Shown here: piece after piece, positions 53,466 through 62,310 of the stretch | How the letters are laid out: each line of letters opens with the position of its first letter | Numbering within the stretch: the stretch's first letter is position 1 | From: JAFNGF01 sp964567045 | GTDB lineage: Bacteria > Planctomycetota > Phycisphaerae > Sedimentisphaerales > Anaerobacaceae | Direction of reading: 5' to 3' | NCBI GenBank assembly: GCA_964567045.1 | Contig: CAZMLE010000005.1 | Coordinates: forward strand, 1-64,000 | Length of the DNA stretch: 64,000 bases | Translations under genes and position numbers: made by a program | The notes under the pieces: model-generated | The model's input: only the letters and a program-made list of their open reading frames with translations | Databases searched by the model: none | Told to the model about the DNA's origin: nothing

Positions 53466-55031
53466 TCATCCGTCCCCTGTCGTCCTTCTTTTAACTACGA
53501 CCCTATTACCATGAAGTTCGGCTATCTGAACCTTAGTGCCCTTATCCAGAAACTCGGCGGTGGCAACCACATCGACTATCGCATCGCCGAATCTTGCCTT
53601 TCCGGTGGGCCTCAGCGCAGAAGTCACCTCGCCGGTGTCACCCACATTCAACGCTGCGATTTTGCTTTCCGGCGGAGTTGTCATACTGACCCGCGTTTCG
53701 CCGCCCTGCGTGGCCACAGTTGGCACAAGCATAAGCCCGCTTAGAAACTGAAACTTCGGCAGGTGTTTGGCCAGCAGCCACGCCAGGACGACAAATCCTG
53801 CCACGCCCAGCGATAGCCCCAGGAATCCGCTGACAAATAATTGCCAGTCAAGCGCTGAGTACGGCCACGGCAGCCGATTCGGCGGATTCTTAATGAGCAT
53901 GCCGAACAAGCCCACCAGTATGCAAACGATTCCCAGCGTCCCTGCAATACCGAAGCCGGGCAGAACAAAAATCTCAATCGCCAACAAGATCACCCCAACG
54001 ATGAACAAAGCGACCTCCACCCAGTTCGCCAGTCCCACCAGATATTTACTGCCGATGATGACGGCAAAGCATATCAGCGCCACCAGTCCCGGCAGCCCAA
54101 CGCCCGGCGTGCTGAATTCTATGTAAACCCCCAGCAGCGCCAGCATGACCAGCACGGCCATTACCGCGGGCGAGTTTATCCAGCGAACCATCTCCTCCGA
54201 CCACAGCGTCTTTAGCACCATCGGCTCACCGGCAAAAGTCACGTGATCACGCTCCGCCAAAAAAGTAAGCACCGCTGCCCGGTCCTTAACCACTGCCCGG
54301 GCGATCTTGTACTGCTGCGCTTGAGAGGCCGTCAGCGTCAGAATCTCGGTATCTTTAACTATCCGCTCTTTGTTGTCCAGGTCGTACTTGTTGGGGTCTT
54401 TGGGCAGCCCATCACTTTCAAAGAACTCATACTGGCCGCTGTGGCGGTTTTTGACCTGCCAGACCTCGATCTGCATCGTGACCATTGCCCGCAGTAATGG
54501 CTTAGGATAGCCATTTGCTTCTGCCGCCCTCTCGAAGATTCCCCGGATAAAGCTTTCTGCTTTTTCTCGCTCAACGCCTTCCAATTGGCCGCCCAGCGCA
54601 ATCGGTGCACAATCGCCAATAGTGGTATTCTCCCGCATGATTACGTCCTGGCAGGAGACACTTATCATTGCCCCAGCCGATATCGCCTTTGTTGTCACGT
54701 AGGCTACCGTGTGGGCTTTTTTGCCGAATCTCAGTATCAGGTCGTCGGAAATATCCACTGCCGATTGGACAAAACCGCCGTAGGTGTCAATTTCATAAAT
54801 TATGTAATCCACGTCCGCATCGAGGGCTATTTGAGTTCTGCGCCGGATGGACCGGCGAAGCCCATCGTCAATCATGCCCTCGCAGCTAATTACCGCTGCT
54901 TGTGCGGTTGATTGCTCGGCAGCCGGGATAGTCGGTTGGCCCTGGCTTACTGCGCGAATCAGCCCTGCTCCTGTTATCAGGCACAAAGAGAAAATCGGGA
55001 TGGCCCGGAGTGCGTACTTCATGTCCAACAT
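53466..55031 (-). CDS. nfeD: Long NfeD family protein with ClpP-like protease domain
   Basis: About 521 residues from MLDMKYALRAI; AAAGG lies 4 bases upstream, and Met at 55022 is an alternative. After a signal peptide come the ClpP-like serine protease domain (about 50-210: EIDTYGGFVQSAVDISD, TTKAISAGAMIS with the likely catalytic Ser, and GDCAPIALGG), then four to six membrane helices (about 285-425) and a C-terminal OB-fold (about 455-515: GDTGEVTSALRPTGKARFGD). Such proteases cut stomatin/SPFH-related membrane proteins in archaea. It heads nfeD-nfeD-floA after the aminotransferase gene. Confidence 0.92.
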   Translation of the reverse strand: MLDMKYALRAIPIFSLCLITGAGLIRAVSQGQPTIPAAEQSTAQAAVISCEGMIDDGLRRSIRRRTQIALDADVDYIIYEIDTYGGFVQSAVDISDDLILRFGKKAHTVAYVTTKAISAGAMISVSCQDVIMRENTTIGDCAPIALGGQLEGVEREKAESFIRGIFERAAEANGYPKPLLRAMVTMQIEVWQVKNRHSGQYEFFESDGLPKDPNKYDLDNKERIVKDTEILTLTASQAQQYKIARAVVKDRAAVLTFLAERDHVTFAGEPMVLKTLWSEEMVRWINSPAVMAVLVMLALLGVYIEFSTPGVGLPGLVALICFAVIIGSKYLVGLANWVEVALFIVGVILLAIEIFVLPGFGIAGTLGIVCILVGLFGMLIKNPPNRLPWPYSALDWQLFVSGFLGLSLGVAGFVVLAWLLAKHLPKFQFLSGLMLVPTVATQGGETRVSMTTPPESKIAALNVGDTGEVTSALRPTGKARFGDAIVDVVATAEFLDKGTKVQIAELHGNRVVVKRRTTGDG

Positions 55032-55113
55032 TTTACCTTTATATGGCCGATTTGGCAATGCCTGTTTCCAAGCACAGGGCGATTTTCGGCCTTACCCCCC
55101 TGCCGGTGCGTAC

Positions 55114-56223
55114 CTATGCCAGCCTGCGCAAGATTTCTATGCCTTGCTGCAGTTTCTCGTTGCTGGTGGCATAGCTTATCCTGAAGTGCGTGTCTTTCTC
55201 GCTGAATACGTTGCCCGGTATGATAAGCACGTTGTTTTTTATCGCCTTGGCTACGAATTCAGCTGCCCGTCCGCCCGGCGCTTTTGGGAAGGCGTAAAAC
55301 GCCCCGCCGGGCTTTATCAGTTCAAACTTATCCTTGAGCCCTTCGTAAATAAGGTCTCTCTTTGCCCTGTATTGCTCGACAAAGCGGGTCACATCATAAT
55401 CAAGGGCAGCGATGGCTGCTTTTTGAAAAGGCGTGGGCGCACAGACAAAGGTGTACTGCTGTATCTTGGTCATCTCTTCTATCACGGCGTGCAGACACGG
55501 ATGTGCGGCGGCAAAGCCAAGCCGCCAGCCCGTCATCGCATAAGGCTTACTGAACCCCCGCAGCAGGAGCGTCTTTTTGTAATAATTAGCGATACTGGTG
55601 AACCTGCCGTCGTAGCAGAATCTCTCGTAAATCTCGTCAGCGAGAATCAATATGTCTTTTTCCGCCGCGATTTCAGCCAGTGCTTTAATGTCCTTCTCTG
55701 AATAGACGACGCCGGTCGGATTGCACGGCGAATTCAGTATTATCATCTTGGTCTTTTCGGTTATCGCTTCGGCAATTTTGTCGACGGGCAGAGAAAATTG
55801 CGGGTAGCTACTTACATACACACATTTTGCGCCCACCATCGTGGGGACGTGCTTATAAATCACGAAATACGGGTCGGGAATGACGACTTCATCGCCCGGA
55901 TTGATAAGTGCCAGAAACGCCAGCAAAAGTCCCCCGCTTACGCCGCTTGTCACCAGCAGCGATGGATTTTGCCAGCCAATTTCTTTTTTAACTAATTCAC
56001 TAATTCTCTGTTGTAAAAGTGCATCACCGCTTGTTTGCGAATACTTATTGAATCCCTGGCGGATGGCCTTTATCGCTTCTTCTTTTAGCTCCTCCGGCAC
56101 ATCGAAGTCCGGCTGGCCAATCGAAAAATTGACCGGGTCTTTTAGCTTTTCCGCCAGCGCAAATACTTTTCTAATGCCGCTGGCGTCGATTTTGGCCGTT
56201 CTATCTGCAAGAATCTCGTCCAT
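55114..56223 (-). CDS. Class I/II PLP-dependent aminotransferase
   Basis: About 369 residues from MDEILADRTAKIDASGIRKVF; a GTG six codons upstream is possible. It has the pattern of aspartate-type aminotransferases: FSIGQPDFDVP, YSQTSGDALLQQRIS, ILNSPCNPTGVVYS, ILADEIYERFCYDG, and LLRGFSKPYAMTGWRLGF with the PLP-binding Lys. The C-terminus has DTHFRISYATSNEKLQQGI. The amino donor cannot be fixed; aspartate, alanine or aromatic substrates are all possible. It is 82 bases before the nfeD gene on the same strand. Confidence 0.9.
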   Translation of the reverse strand: MDEILADRTAKIDASGIRKVFALAEKLKDPVNFSIGQPDFDVPEELKEEAIKAIRQGFNKYSQTSGDALLQQRISELVKKEIGWQNPSLLVTSGVSGGLLLAFLALINPGDEVVIPDPYFVIYKHVPTMVGAKCVYVSSYPQFSLPVDKIAEAITEKTKMIILNSPCNPTGVVYSEKDIKALAEIAAEKDILILADEIYERFCYDGRFTSIANYYKKTLLLRGFSKPYAMTGWRLGFAAAHPCLHAVIEEMTKIQQYTFVCAPTPFQKAAIAALDYDVTRFVEQYRAKRDLIYEGLKDKFELIKPGGAFYAFPKAPGGRAAEFVAKAIKNNVLIIPGNVFSEKDTHFRISYATSNEKLQQGIEILRRLA

Positions 56224-56273
56224 TGGCGAGTATCTTACCACAGATAACCACCAAATCCAACTTGAAAATATTT

Positions 56274-56314
56274 ATCCGCCTTCGGCGGATTTAGCCCGGC
56301 AATTTATTGCCGGG
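56274..56314. repeat. Hairpin pair; left direct repeat of the isomerase-like cassette
   Basis: ATCCGCC/GGCGGAT (56274-56290, loop TTC) is followed by TTTAGC and the 9-bp stem CCCGGCAAT/ATTGCCGGG (56295-56314). The 25 bases 56290-56314 match 57915-57939 in the same orientation with one difference. Confidence 0.7.
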
Positions 56315-56392
56315 TTCCTCTACCTAAAGTAAACTGGTCTCATGACAGGTATACGTGAAGAACGTGATCTAATTCGAATGCAGGAGAGTACT

Positions 56393-57919
56393 ATGCGTTG
56401 CAGTGACATGAATCGCAGGCAGTTCGTTGCCTTGACCACAGCGGGCCTTGCGGGCCAAATCCTGGGCTTCGGCACATCATCGCCGGCTCAGCCAAAAGGC
56501 CAGGACTGGGACCCGAACAAGCCGCTCGTCTGCACGGGCAAAGCCCTGACCGTGCAACCCGTCCTTATGTACAGAGTGGCCGAGAAACGAGAGGCGACCT
56601 CATGGAAATCGTGGGGCGGTGTGCAAAGCGATGAGGCGGCTGGGGCTGAGGCGCAGCGGATATCGAAAGAGCTAAGCGAACTATCCTCGCGGTCCGAATT
56701 TCCCGTAAAGGTTCTGCCAGTGGTTAAAATCAAATCCACCTCAGAGGCCGCACAGGTGCACGCCAATGAGTATGACGTGGTACTGGTCTACGCTGCCGCG
56801 GGCTCAGGCGAATTGCTGAGAGCATGTTTCGCGCAGAAAAAGGATAAGGACACCGTTATCTTCGTCAGGCACCGCAGCGGCCCCGCCTATTACTGGTACG
56901 AAGCCCTGAGCACTAAGTATCTCGAAACCGGCGAAGCTGGCCCGGGGCAAAATTCCTATCTCGATCATGGAGGCGTCCACGTTGATGATGTCGTTGTCGA
57001 TGATTATGACGAGCTTCTCTGGCGTCTGCGTGCCCTCTACGGGTTGAAGAACTTTATCGGCGCCAGAATTGTCGCTCTGGGCGGGCCGTGGGGCAAGTAT
57101 TCGCCCGAAGCCCCCCAGGTCGCCCGCGACAAATTCAGGCTCAACATCATCGATGTCAGCTACGATGAAATCGCCGCCCGTGTCAAAACCACGATGCAAG
57201 ACCGTGATGCCCTCGCCACTGCTCATCGCTGGGCTCAAGAATACTTGTCGTTACCGAATACGACTCTTATGACCGACAGGACGTTTGTGGATAACGCCTT
57301 TTTGCTCTACAGTGTTTTCCGGGACCTGATGCGCGAGCATGATGCACCGGCTTTCACGATCCGGGGGTGCATGACCACCATTCTGCCCATAGCGCGGACG
57401 ACGCCGTGCCTGTCTTTGAGCCTGCTCAACGACCAGGGCCTGATGGCGTTCTGCGAGTCTGATCTCGTGATCATCCCCGCCGGCATCCTGCTGCATCACG
57501 TATCGGGCAAGCCCGTGTTTCTGCACAACTCGACATTCCCGCACGATGGCACAGTCACCTGTGCCCACTGTAGCGCCCCGCGTCGGCTGGATGGCGTGCG
57601 TTACGAGCCGGCTAAGATCATGACCCATTATGAATCCGAGTATGGGGCCGCACCGAAGGTTGAGATGCCTCTTGGCCGGCAGGTGACATTTATCGATCCC
57701 GAATACAGCACGGGCCGGTGGCTGGGCTTCACCGGAATCGTCAAGGATAATCCCTTTTATGAGATCTGCCGCTCGCAGCAGGATGTCGAAATCCAGGGCG
57801 ATTGGAGAAAGCTGGTAAATGAGGTCCGCGACTCGCACTGGATGATGGTTTACGGCGACTATGTGAAAGAGCTCGGCTACGCCGCCCGCAAAATCGGCAT
57901 CAACTGGACCACCATTTAG
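56393..57919 (+). CDS. Tat-exported isomerase-like protein, paralog of the 14.6-kb gene
   Basis: About 508 residues from MRCSDMNRRQFVAL, chosen because GGAG lies 6-7 bases upstream; the frame reaches 17 codons further. A twin-arginine signal (RRQFVALTTAGLAGQILG) precedes a body related to the protein at 14580-16031. Shared blocks are LNDQGLMAFCESDL (against LNDMGLGGICESDL), SGKPVF, AHC and PKVEMPLGRQVTF. Active-site residues of fucose isomerase are not clearly all present. The gene is framed by near-identical direct repeats, and its TAG stop lies in the right copy. Function outside the cytoplasm unknown. Confidence 0.72.
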   Translation: MRCSDMNRRQFVALTTAGLAGQILGFGTSSPAQPKGQDWDPNKPLVCTGKALTVQPVLMYRVAEKREATSWKSWGGVQSDEAAGAEAQRISKELSELSSRSEFPVKVLPVVKIKSTSEAAQVHANEYDVVLVYAAAGSGELLRACFAQKKDKDTVIFVRHRSGPAYYWYEALSTKYLETGEAGPGQNSYLDHGGVHVDDVVVDDYDELLWRLRALYGLKNFIGARIVALGGPWGKYSPEAPQVARDKFRLNIIDVSYDEIAARVKTTMQDRDALATAHRWAQEYLSLPNTTLMTDRTFVDNAFLLYSVFRDLMREHDAPAFTIRGCMTTILPIARTTPCLSLSLLNDQGLMAFCESDLVIIPAGILLHHVSGKPVFLHNSTFPHDGTVTCAHCSAPRRLDGVRYEPAKIMTHYESEYGAAPKVEMPLGRQVTFIDPEYSTGRWLGFTGIVKDNPFYEICRSQQDVEIQGDWRKLVNEVRDSHWMMVYGDYVKELGYAARKIGINWTTI

Positions 57920-57940
57920 CCCGGCAATTTACTGCCGGGG
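57915..57940. repeat. TTTAGCC hairpin; right direct repeat, contains a stop codon
   Basis: TTTAGCCCGGCA and TGCCGGGG form a 7-bp stem. It supplies the TAG (57917-57919) that ends the preceding gene. Confidence 0.7.
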
Positions 57941-58112
57941 CATCCGACTTTCTCGTCGTCTAAATTGCCCTTGACAATCTAAAGAGAATCATAGAACATT
58001 AGATAATCTGTCTCAGTATCATTACTCGCTCGAAATGCTAGGGCGGGTGCGATTATCGTATGATAATCAGCAATTTTAACGGAAAAGTAAGTTGCCAATT
58101 GGAGCTTAGGCT

Positions 58113-59189
58113 ATGATAAGCGAGGTGCTAATAAAAAACTTTAAGTGCTTCAAGCAGTTGACACTGCCTGACCTTGGGCGTGTAACTCTAATCGCCGGCA
58201 GAAATAACGTCGGTAAGACGGCGCTCCTAGAAGCCCTATTCCTGTTTTTTGATCGCACTCCGCCAAACATGATTTTGAAGCAATATGGGTGGCGAGGGGT
58301 AGGAAATGTAATCACCAGACCAGAGGCCGTGTGGGGGCCCGTGTTCAGAAACTATGCCATGGACGAGGAGATATTCATCTCTCTGCGGATCGATGGAAAA
58401 CAGGAAAGTGCAAGATATAAATACAATCCAAACTTCCTTCTTGAGGAGATACCACCGAATGAGGTACGTTCCGCGCCCGAAGGGAAAAGTGTACGAACAG
58501 ATATGGAGCCCGTGCACTCAGTTGCACTCGACATAGAATATGACGACGGTTCACAGACCAAAAAAACTGCCCACCTTCTTATCAGTCCACAAGGCGCCCA
58601 AGGTATCAAGCAAGACTACGTTCAGACGCTACTAAGAACAGCAGTTGTCCTCCCCGCAAGGCTTCATATTTCTTCCAAAGAGACCTGTGACCGCTTCAGT
58701 AAATTCACCAAAATGCGGAGGCAATCTGATGTGGTGCAGTTTCTTAAACTCATGGAACCCCGATTAAAAGAACTCGCAGTGATTACGGAAGGCCCAGAGC
58801 CAGTCATTCATGCTGATATCGGGCTACCTGAAATGACGCCGATTCCATTTATTGGCGGAGGGATGACCAGGTTATTGGACATTATACTTGCAATAGCTTG
58901 GTGTGAAAACAGCAGCGTTCTCGTTGATGAGGTTGAGAACGGCATTCATAGGTCACTATTGCCAAAAATATGGGAGGCGATAGGTAAAGCGGCAGAAAAT
59001 TTCAATTGCCAAGTCATCGCAACAACACACAGTTATGAGTGTTTAGAAGCAGCCCACAAAGGCTTGGCCAACAGGCCAGAAGATTTCCGTTACATCCGCC
59101 TTGACCGTGAAGGCGATGTTATCACCGCCAAGACGTCGAATTATGATATGCTTGGGTCCGCAATTGCCCATAATCTGGAGATTCGCTGA
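58113..59189 (+). CDS. AAA ATPase of the OLD/RecF-like group, first gene of a putative defence pair
   Basis: A 358-residue SMC-type ATPase. It starts MISEVLIKNFKCFKQLTLPDLG, as in OLD-family and AAA_15/AAA_21 proteins. Walker A is GRNNVGKT (29-36), the signature region is about FIGGGMTRLLDII, Walker B is SSVLVDEVENGIH and the switch His is in ATTHSYECLEA. It lacks a fused nuclease domain, which is instead encoded by the next gene 2 bases downstream. AT content is higher than in the flanking genes. ATPase-plus-TOPRIM gene pairs (Gabija-, PARIS- and OLD-like) act in phage defence; that role is inferred here. Confidence 0.83.
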   Translation: MISEVLIKNFKCFKQLTLPDLGRVTLIAGRNNVGKTALLEALFLFFDRTPPNMILKQYGWRGVGNVITRPEAVWGPVFRNYAMDEEIFISLRIDGKQESARYKYNPNFLLEEIPPNEVRSAPEGKSVRTDMEPVHSVALDIEYDDGSQTKKTAHLLISPQGAQGIKQDYVQTLLRTAVVLPARLHISSKETCDRFSKFTKMRRQSDVVQFLKLMEPRLKELAVITEGPEPVIHADIGLPEMTPIPFIGGGMTRLLDIILAIAWCENSSVLVDEVENGIHRSLLPKIWEAIGKAAENFNCQVIATTHSYECLEAAHKGLANRPEDFRYIRLDREGDVITAKTSNYDMLGSAIAHNLEIR

Positions 59190-59191
59190 CG

Positions 59192-59896
59192 ATGCCTGCA
59201 GTGCCCCCAACTGTAAAGGTAACCTGCCCAGAGTGCGGAAAACAATTTGAGCCAAAAAAACAGCAAATTGAGGAGCAAAAGCTTATATTGGCTGAAGGTC
59301 TTGATGCTCACGCGTTTTTACTCCAGGCAACCAGAGCTTTCGGAAAACTTGATGTTCAAGTTTTCAATTTCGAAGGCAACGATCAATTGAGGCTATTCAT
59401 ACAAAACCTGGCCACCATGGAGAATTTTTCAAAAGTTAATACTCTTGTCATTGCTCGTGATGCTGAAACCAACGTGAAATCAGCTATACAAAGCGTCCAG
59501 TCAGCTCTCAAAAACGCCGCGAATGTAAACTTGCCCATACCGGCACAGCCGTTTCAATTTACTTCCGCTAATGGTATCAAGACTGCCCTTATTCTATTTC
59601 CAGGCCCGGGTCCAAATGGCAGATGGCGGACAGGCATGATAGAAGACCTATGTTTGGAGACTGTTGCACACGATCCCCTGATAGAAAGCTGTGTCAACAG
59701 TTTTCTTGAATGCGCAAGGCAGAATCAGCAAGGTAATGACAAGCTTAAACACCCCTCTAAAAGCAAGCTGCACGCTTATCTTGCCGCCAAAGACGACCAT
59801 GCTGGCAAGAAGCTGGGCGTAGCTGCAAAGGCTCAGGTTTGGAAGTGGGATCATCCCGCAATCGCACCCTTCAAAAGAATCATTCGGGAAATGTGA
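59192..59896 (+). CDS. DUF3226-type TOPRIM protein, second gene of the putative defence pair
   Basis: A 234-residue protein. A short CPEC motif (12-15) could be half of a zinc site. The TOPRIM-like fold then has the acidic LILAEGLDAHAF (Glu35, Asp38) and LVIARDAET (Asp90, Glu92) as metal ligands. The later blocks NGRWRTGMIEDLCLETV and KSKLHAYLAAKDDHAGKKLG and the WDHPAIAPFKRII ending match DUF3226 as I know it. It starts 2 bases after the ATPase stop and is surely co-expressed. It probably is the nuclease or RNA-cleaving effector that the ATPase controls, by analogy with AriA/AriB; no target is known. Confidence 0.78.
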   Translation: MPAVPPTVKVTCPECGKQFEPKKQQIEEQKLILAEGLDAHAFLLQATRAFGKLDVQVFNFEGNDQLRLFIQNLATMENFSKVNTLVIARDAETNVKSAIQSVQSALKNAANVNLPIPAQPFQFTSANGIKTALILFPGPGPNGRWRTGMIEDLCLETVAHDPLIESCVNSFLECARQNQQGNDKLKHPSKSKLHAYLAAKDDHAGKKLGVAAKAQVWKWDHPAIAPFKRIIREM

Positions 59897-59922
59897 AATA
59901 CGAGATGTAACCCTGTCGATTC

Positions 59923-61971
59923 TTAATCCAGCACAGCGGCCTTGCGAATAGAAAAACAATCCTCTCCCGAAAAAAGCAAACAGCATGTTTTGCCGTCGGG
60001 GGTCATCCATTTCGTGGGAAAGCAGCTTGTTTCGCCGGGGCCGACGTCCCAATCCTCTGTGTAGAAAACGGTAGTCCACGGCCCCCAGGGCTGCGGGGTA
60101 TCGAAAATTCCAATGCCGCCCTTAAATCGCATGTCGTCGGAGCCGTAGAGCGTTTGGCACCACAAGTACCGCCGTAAGGCGGGATTATAGCTAATGCCGG
60201 AGCGGTAGCATCTGCCGGGATTGACAAAGACCGCCCCCCTATCGCAAATATCCTTCGTCCAGATCGGTTTTGCCGAACCATCCAGCCCCTTGAAAAACTC
60301 ATAGGCGTCCTGCTGGCGGATTTTGTCCTTCGGCACACGGGCCAAAACAAACCGATCGGCCCGCTCATAAGCGCTATCCGAATCGTGCGAATAGATATAA
60401 ACGAAATCATCGCCCGCACCGGCGTAATTTCTGCCGAAGTTCAAGAATGTCGGGCAGCCGAAGCTCTCGGTAAACTTCCAATCGCACCACGTCCAGGTTT
60501 TGCCGTGGTCGCCCGACCACCCTATTTGTGAATTGCCGACATTTCGGACCAGCATATACAAAACGCCATCGACGCACAACATTCCGCTTGCCTTTGGGCC
60601 TTTGGCCCCATCCCCCACTTTTTCTCCGGTCGAGGTCGAGATATTTTCACCTCTGAAATCGGGCGGCGAGCCGACAACCTTTGTAATGCCGAGGCTCAAT
60701 TTTTTGCCCGTGCCGGGCGAAAAGCCCCAGCCATCGCCGTAAGCGGTATAGAGATTATCATCGTCTGCCCAGGTGATCGGCCAGTTGTCGCTACCCTTGG
60801 CTTTGCGAATGATAGTCTGGGGCGGCGCCCACTCAACGCCCCTTATGATAGGGCTGGGCGGATAAGGCACTACCCCCCCACCGCTTTCTTGTTTGACCGA
60901 TAGAGTTATCGGCTCGATGAAAGGTTCAATAGGGTCATAGTGGCTATTTCCGACCGTATTTAGAGAGTTGCCCGCCCGCGCAGCGACAATATCCAGACTC
61001 GGTACCACCACAATCAGGCTGTCGTACAGGCCCCAGGACCAGTAGGCGTCGCGCGGCACATTGGCCATCGTGCCATCGGCATTATTCCACCAGAGCAGGC
61101 CATAGTGGTCGGATGCGTTAAAGTAAGTTTCGCCCCTCACAACGGGCAAGCTGCGAATCTCTTTGGGCACTATGCGCACTGCATCGACGAACCAGGAAGG
61201 AATGATTTGCTCGCCCTGCCATCGGCCACGGCGCAGATAGAGGTAGCCGATCCGGGCCATCGCATCGACGTTGGCGCTGATGCCCGAGCCGAACTCGCGT
61301 CGTTTGACGCCGTTGATGTCGTGCGGACGATAGGAGTTGTTGCGCCAAGCTAAGTCAGCGGGCTTAATGCCGATGGGGCCAAAGATCCGCTCGAACATCA
61401 GCTCGTTAAGGTCTCGGTTGTACAGCAGCGTGACACATTCAGCCAGCCAGTTCGGTCCGCCGTCGCTGTAGGACCACTTGGTGCCCGGCTCGAACATCAG
61501 CTCGGTATAGCCGCCCGGCTTATCGAAGCCGGCGGTTTGTGTCGCCAGGTGAAAGAGCGTGATCTTATCCAGCCAGCCGGTCTGGGTGTTGGACTCGGGT
61601 GCAATACCGAAACTGGGATGATATTCCTTCGCTCGGTCATGTAAGCTATGGATCTTCTGATCTTTCAGAGCTATGCCCAGAGCCGTGACACCGATTGCTT
61701 TGGTGGTTGATTTCAGGTCGTATCGCTGCTTCTGATCGCCCCACTGCATAACGAGTTTGCCGTGCCGGATAATGCAGCCCGAGCCGGCGCCGGTCAGCGC
61801 GTACTCACGAGCTTTCGCCAGTACGGTCGCATCCATGCCAGCCTGTTCGGGCTGAGCACACTGCCAGGCGGGCGTTGGCCAGAATTCCCTTGTACCGCTC
61901 TGGCTCGGCGCCGGGGAGCTTATCAGCGAGATTACTGTAAAAGCTATTGCAAACGCGCCTGGGGGATTCAT
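59923..61971 (-). CDS. Secreted fusion of a serine hydrolase and a DUF4185-like domain
   Basis: About 682 residues from MNPPGAFAIAFTVISLIS, with a signal peptide to about 25. Residues about 40-345 are a class C beta-lactamase-like serine hydrolase. The active-site SxxK is in YDLKSTTKAIGV, and the Tyr motif is in WSYSDGGPN, where Asp takes the usual third position. Residues about 370-680 form a beta-propeller-like domain (WADDDNLYTAYGDGWGF, GMLCVDGVLYMLVRN, GRCYRSGISYNP, TCCLLFSGEDCFS) that I assign to DUF4185-type proteins. It likely acts on an ester or glycan outside the cell. It converges with the defence pair. Confidence 0.8.
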   Translation of the reverse strand: MNPPGAFAIAFTVISLISSPAPSQSGTREFWPTPAWQCAQPEQAGMDATVLAKAREYALTGAGSGCIIRHGKLVMQWGDQKQRYDLKSTTKAIGVTALGIALKDQKIHSLHDRAKEYHPSFGIAPESNTQTGWLDKITLFHLATQTAGFDKPGGYTELMFEPGTKWSYSDGGPNWLAECVTLLYNRDLNELMFERIFGPIGIKPADLAWRNNSYRPHDINGVKRREFGSGISANVDAMARIGYLYLRRGRWQGEQIIPSWFVDAVRIVPKEIRSLPVVRGETYFNASDHYGLLWWNNADGTMANVPRDAYWSWGLYDSLIVVVPSLDIVAARAGNSLNTVGNSHYDPIEPFIEPITLSVKQESGGGVVPYPPSPIIRGVEWAPPQTIIRKAKGSDNWPITWADDDNLYTAYGDGWGFSPGTGKKLSLGITKVVGSPPDFRGENISTSTGEKVGDGAKGPKASGMLCVDGVLYMLVRNVGNSQIGWSGDHGKTWTWCDWKFTESFGCPTFLNFGRNYAGAGDDFVYIYSHDSDSAYERADRFVLARVPKDKIRQQDAYEFFKGLDGSAKPIWTKDICDRGAVFVNPGRCYRSGISYNPALRRYLWCQTLYGSDDMRFKGGIGIFDTPQPWGPWTTVFYTEDWDVGPGETSCFPTKWMTPDGKTCCLLFSGEDCFSIRKAAVLD

Positions 61972-62006
61972 CACCTGGATTTGCATCCCTGCCTATTGGG
62001 CGGGCT

Positions 62007-62291
62007 TTATTTAGTTGATGCCGGTGAGGGTCCTTGTCGGCTTTTTGCCGGTCCGGCTGCCGGCGCCTCGATAGCAGCAGCGGTCTCAGGGGCAGCTTCT
62101 TTGGCTGGAGCCTCTTTTATTTTTCGGCCGGCGTGACTCTTGCGATGAGCGACCTTCGGCAGAGCAAACACGGAGTCACCGTCAGCCCATCGCTCCTCGT
62201 CTTTTAGCTGCCCGATGCGTTCGGCCCTGCTCAAGACATTTCGATGCCGGCTCAGGGCGCCTTTAACTTTCAACGAACGATCAATGGACAT
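62007..62291 (-). CDS. Small basic protein of the Planctomycetes/Verrucomicrobia/Chlamydiae type
   Basis: A 94-residue protein. Its first ~50 residues (MSIDRSLKVKGALSRHRNVL, then SRAERIGQLKDEERWADGDS and VFALPKVAHRKS) match a small basic protein family restricted to these phyla. The family is thought to be ribosome- or RNA-associated, but its function is not settled. The remaining ~45 residues are an Ala/Pro/Glu/Lys-rich tail that looks disordered and is longer than the family core. It is a lineage marker for the window. Confidence 0.8.
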   Translation of the reverse strand: MSIDRSLKVKGALSRHRNVLSRAERIGQLKDEERWADGDSVFALPKVAHRKSHAGRKIKEAPAKEAAPETAAAIEAPAAGPAKSRQGPSPASTK

Positions 62292-62310
62292 TCAGTATTT
62301 CTCCTGCGAA

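Noticed and set aside
54847..55701. 284-codon plus-strand frame across nfeD and the aminotransferase
   Set aside because: It spans two real minus-strand genes and their gap; no domain or ribosome site.
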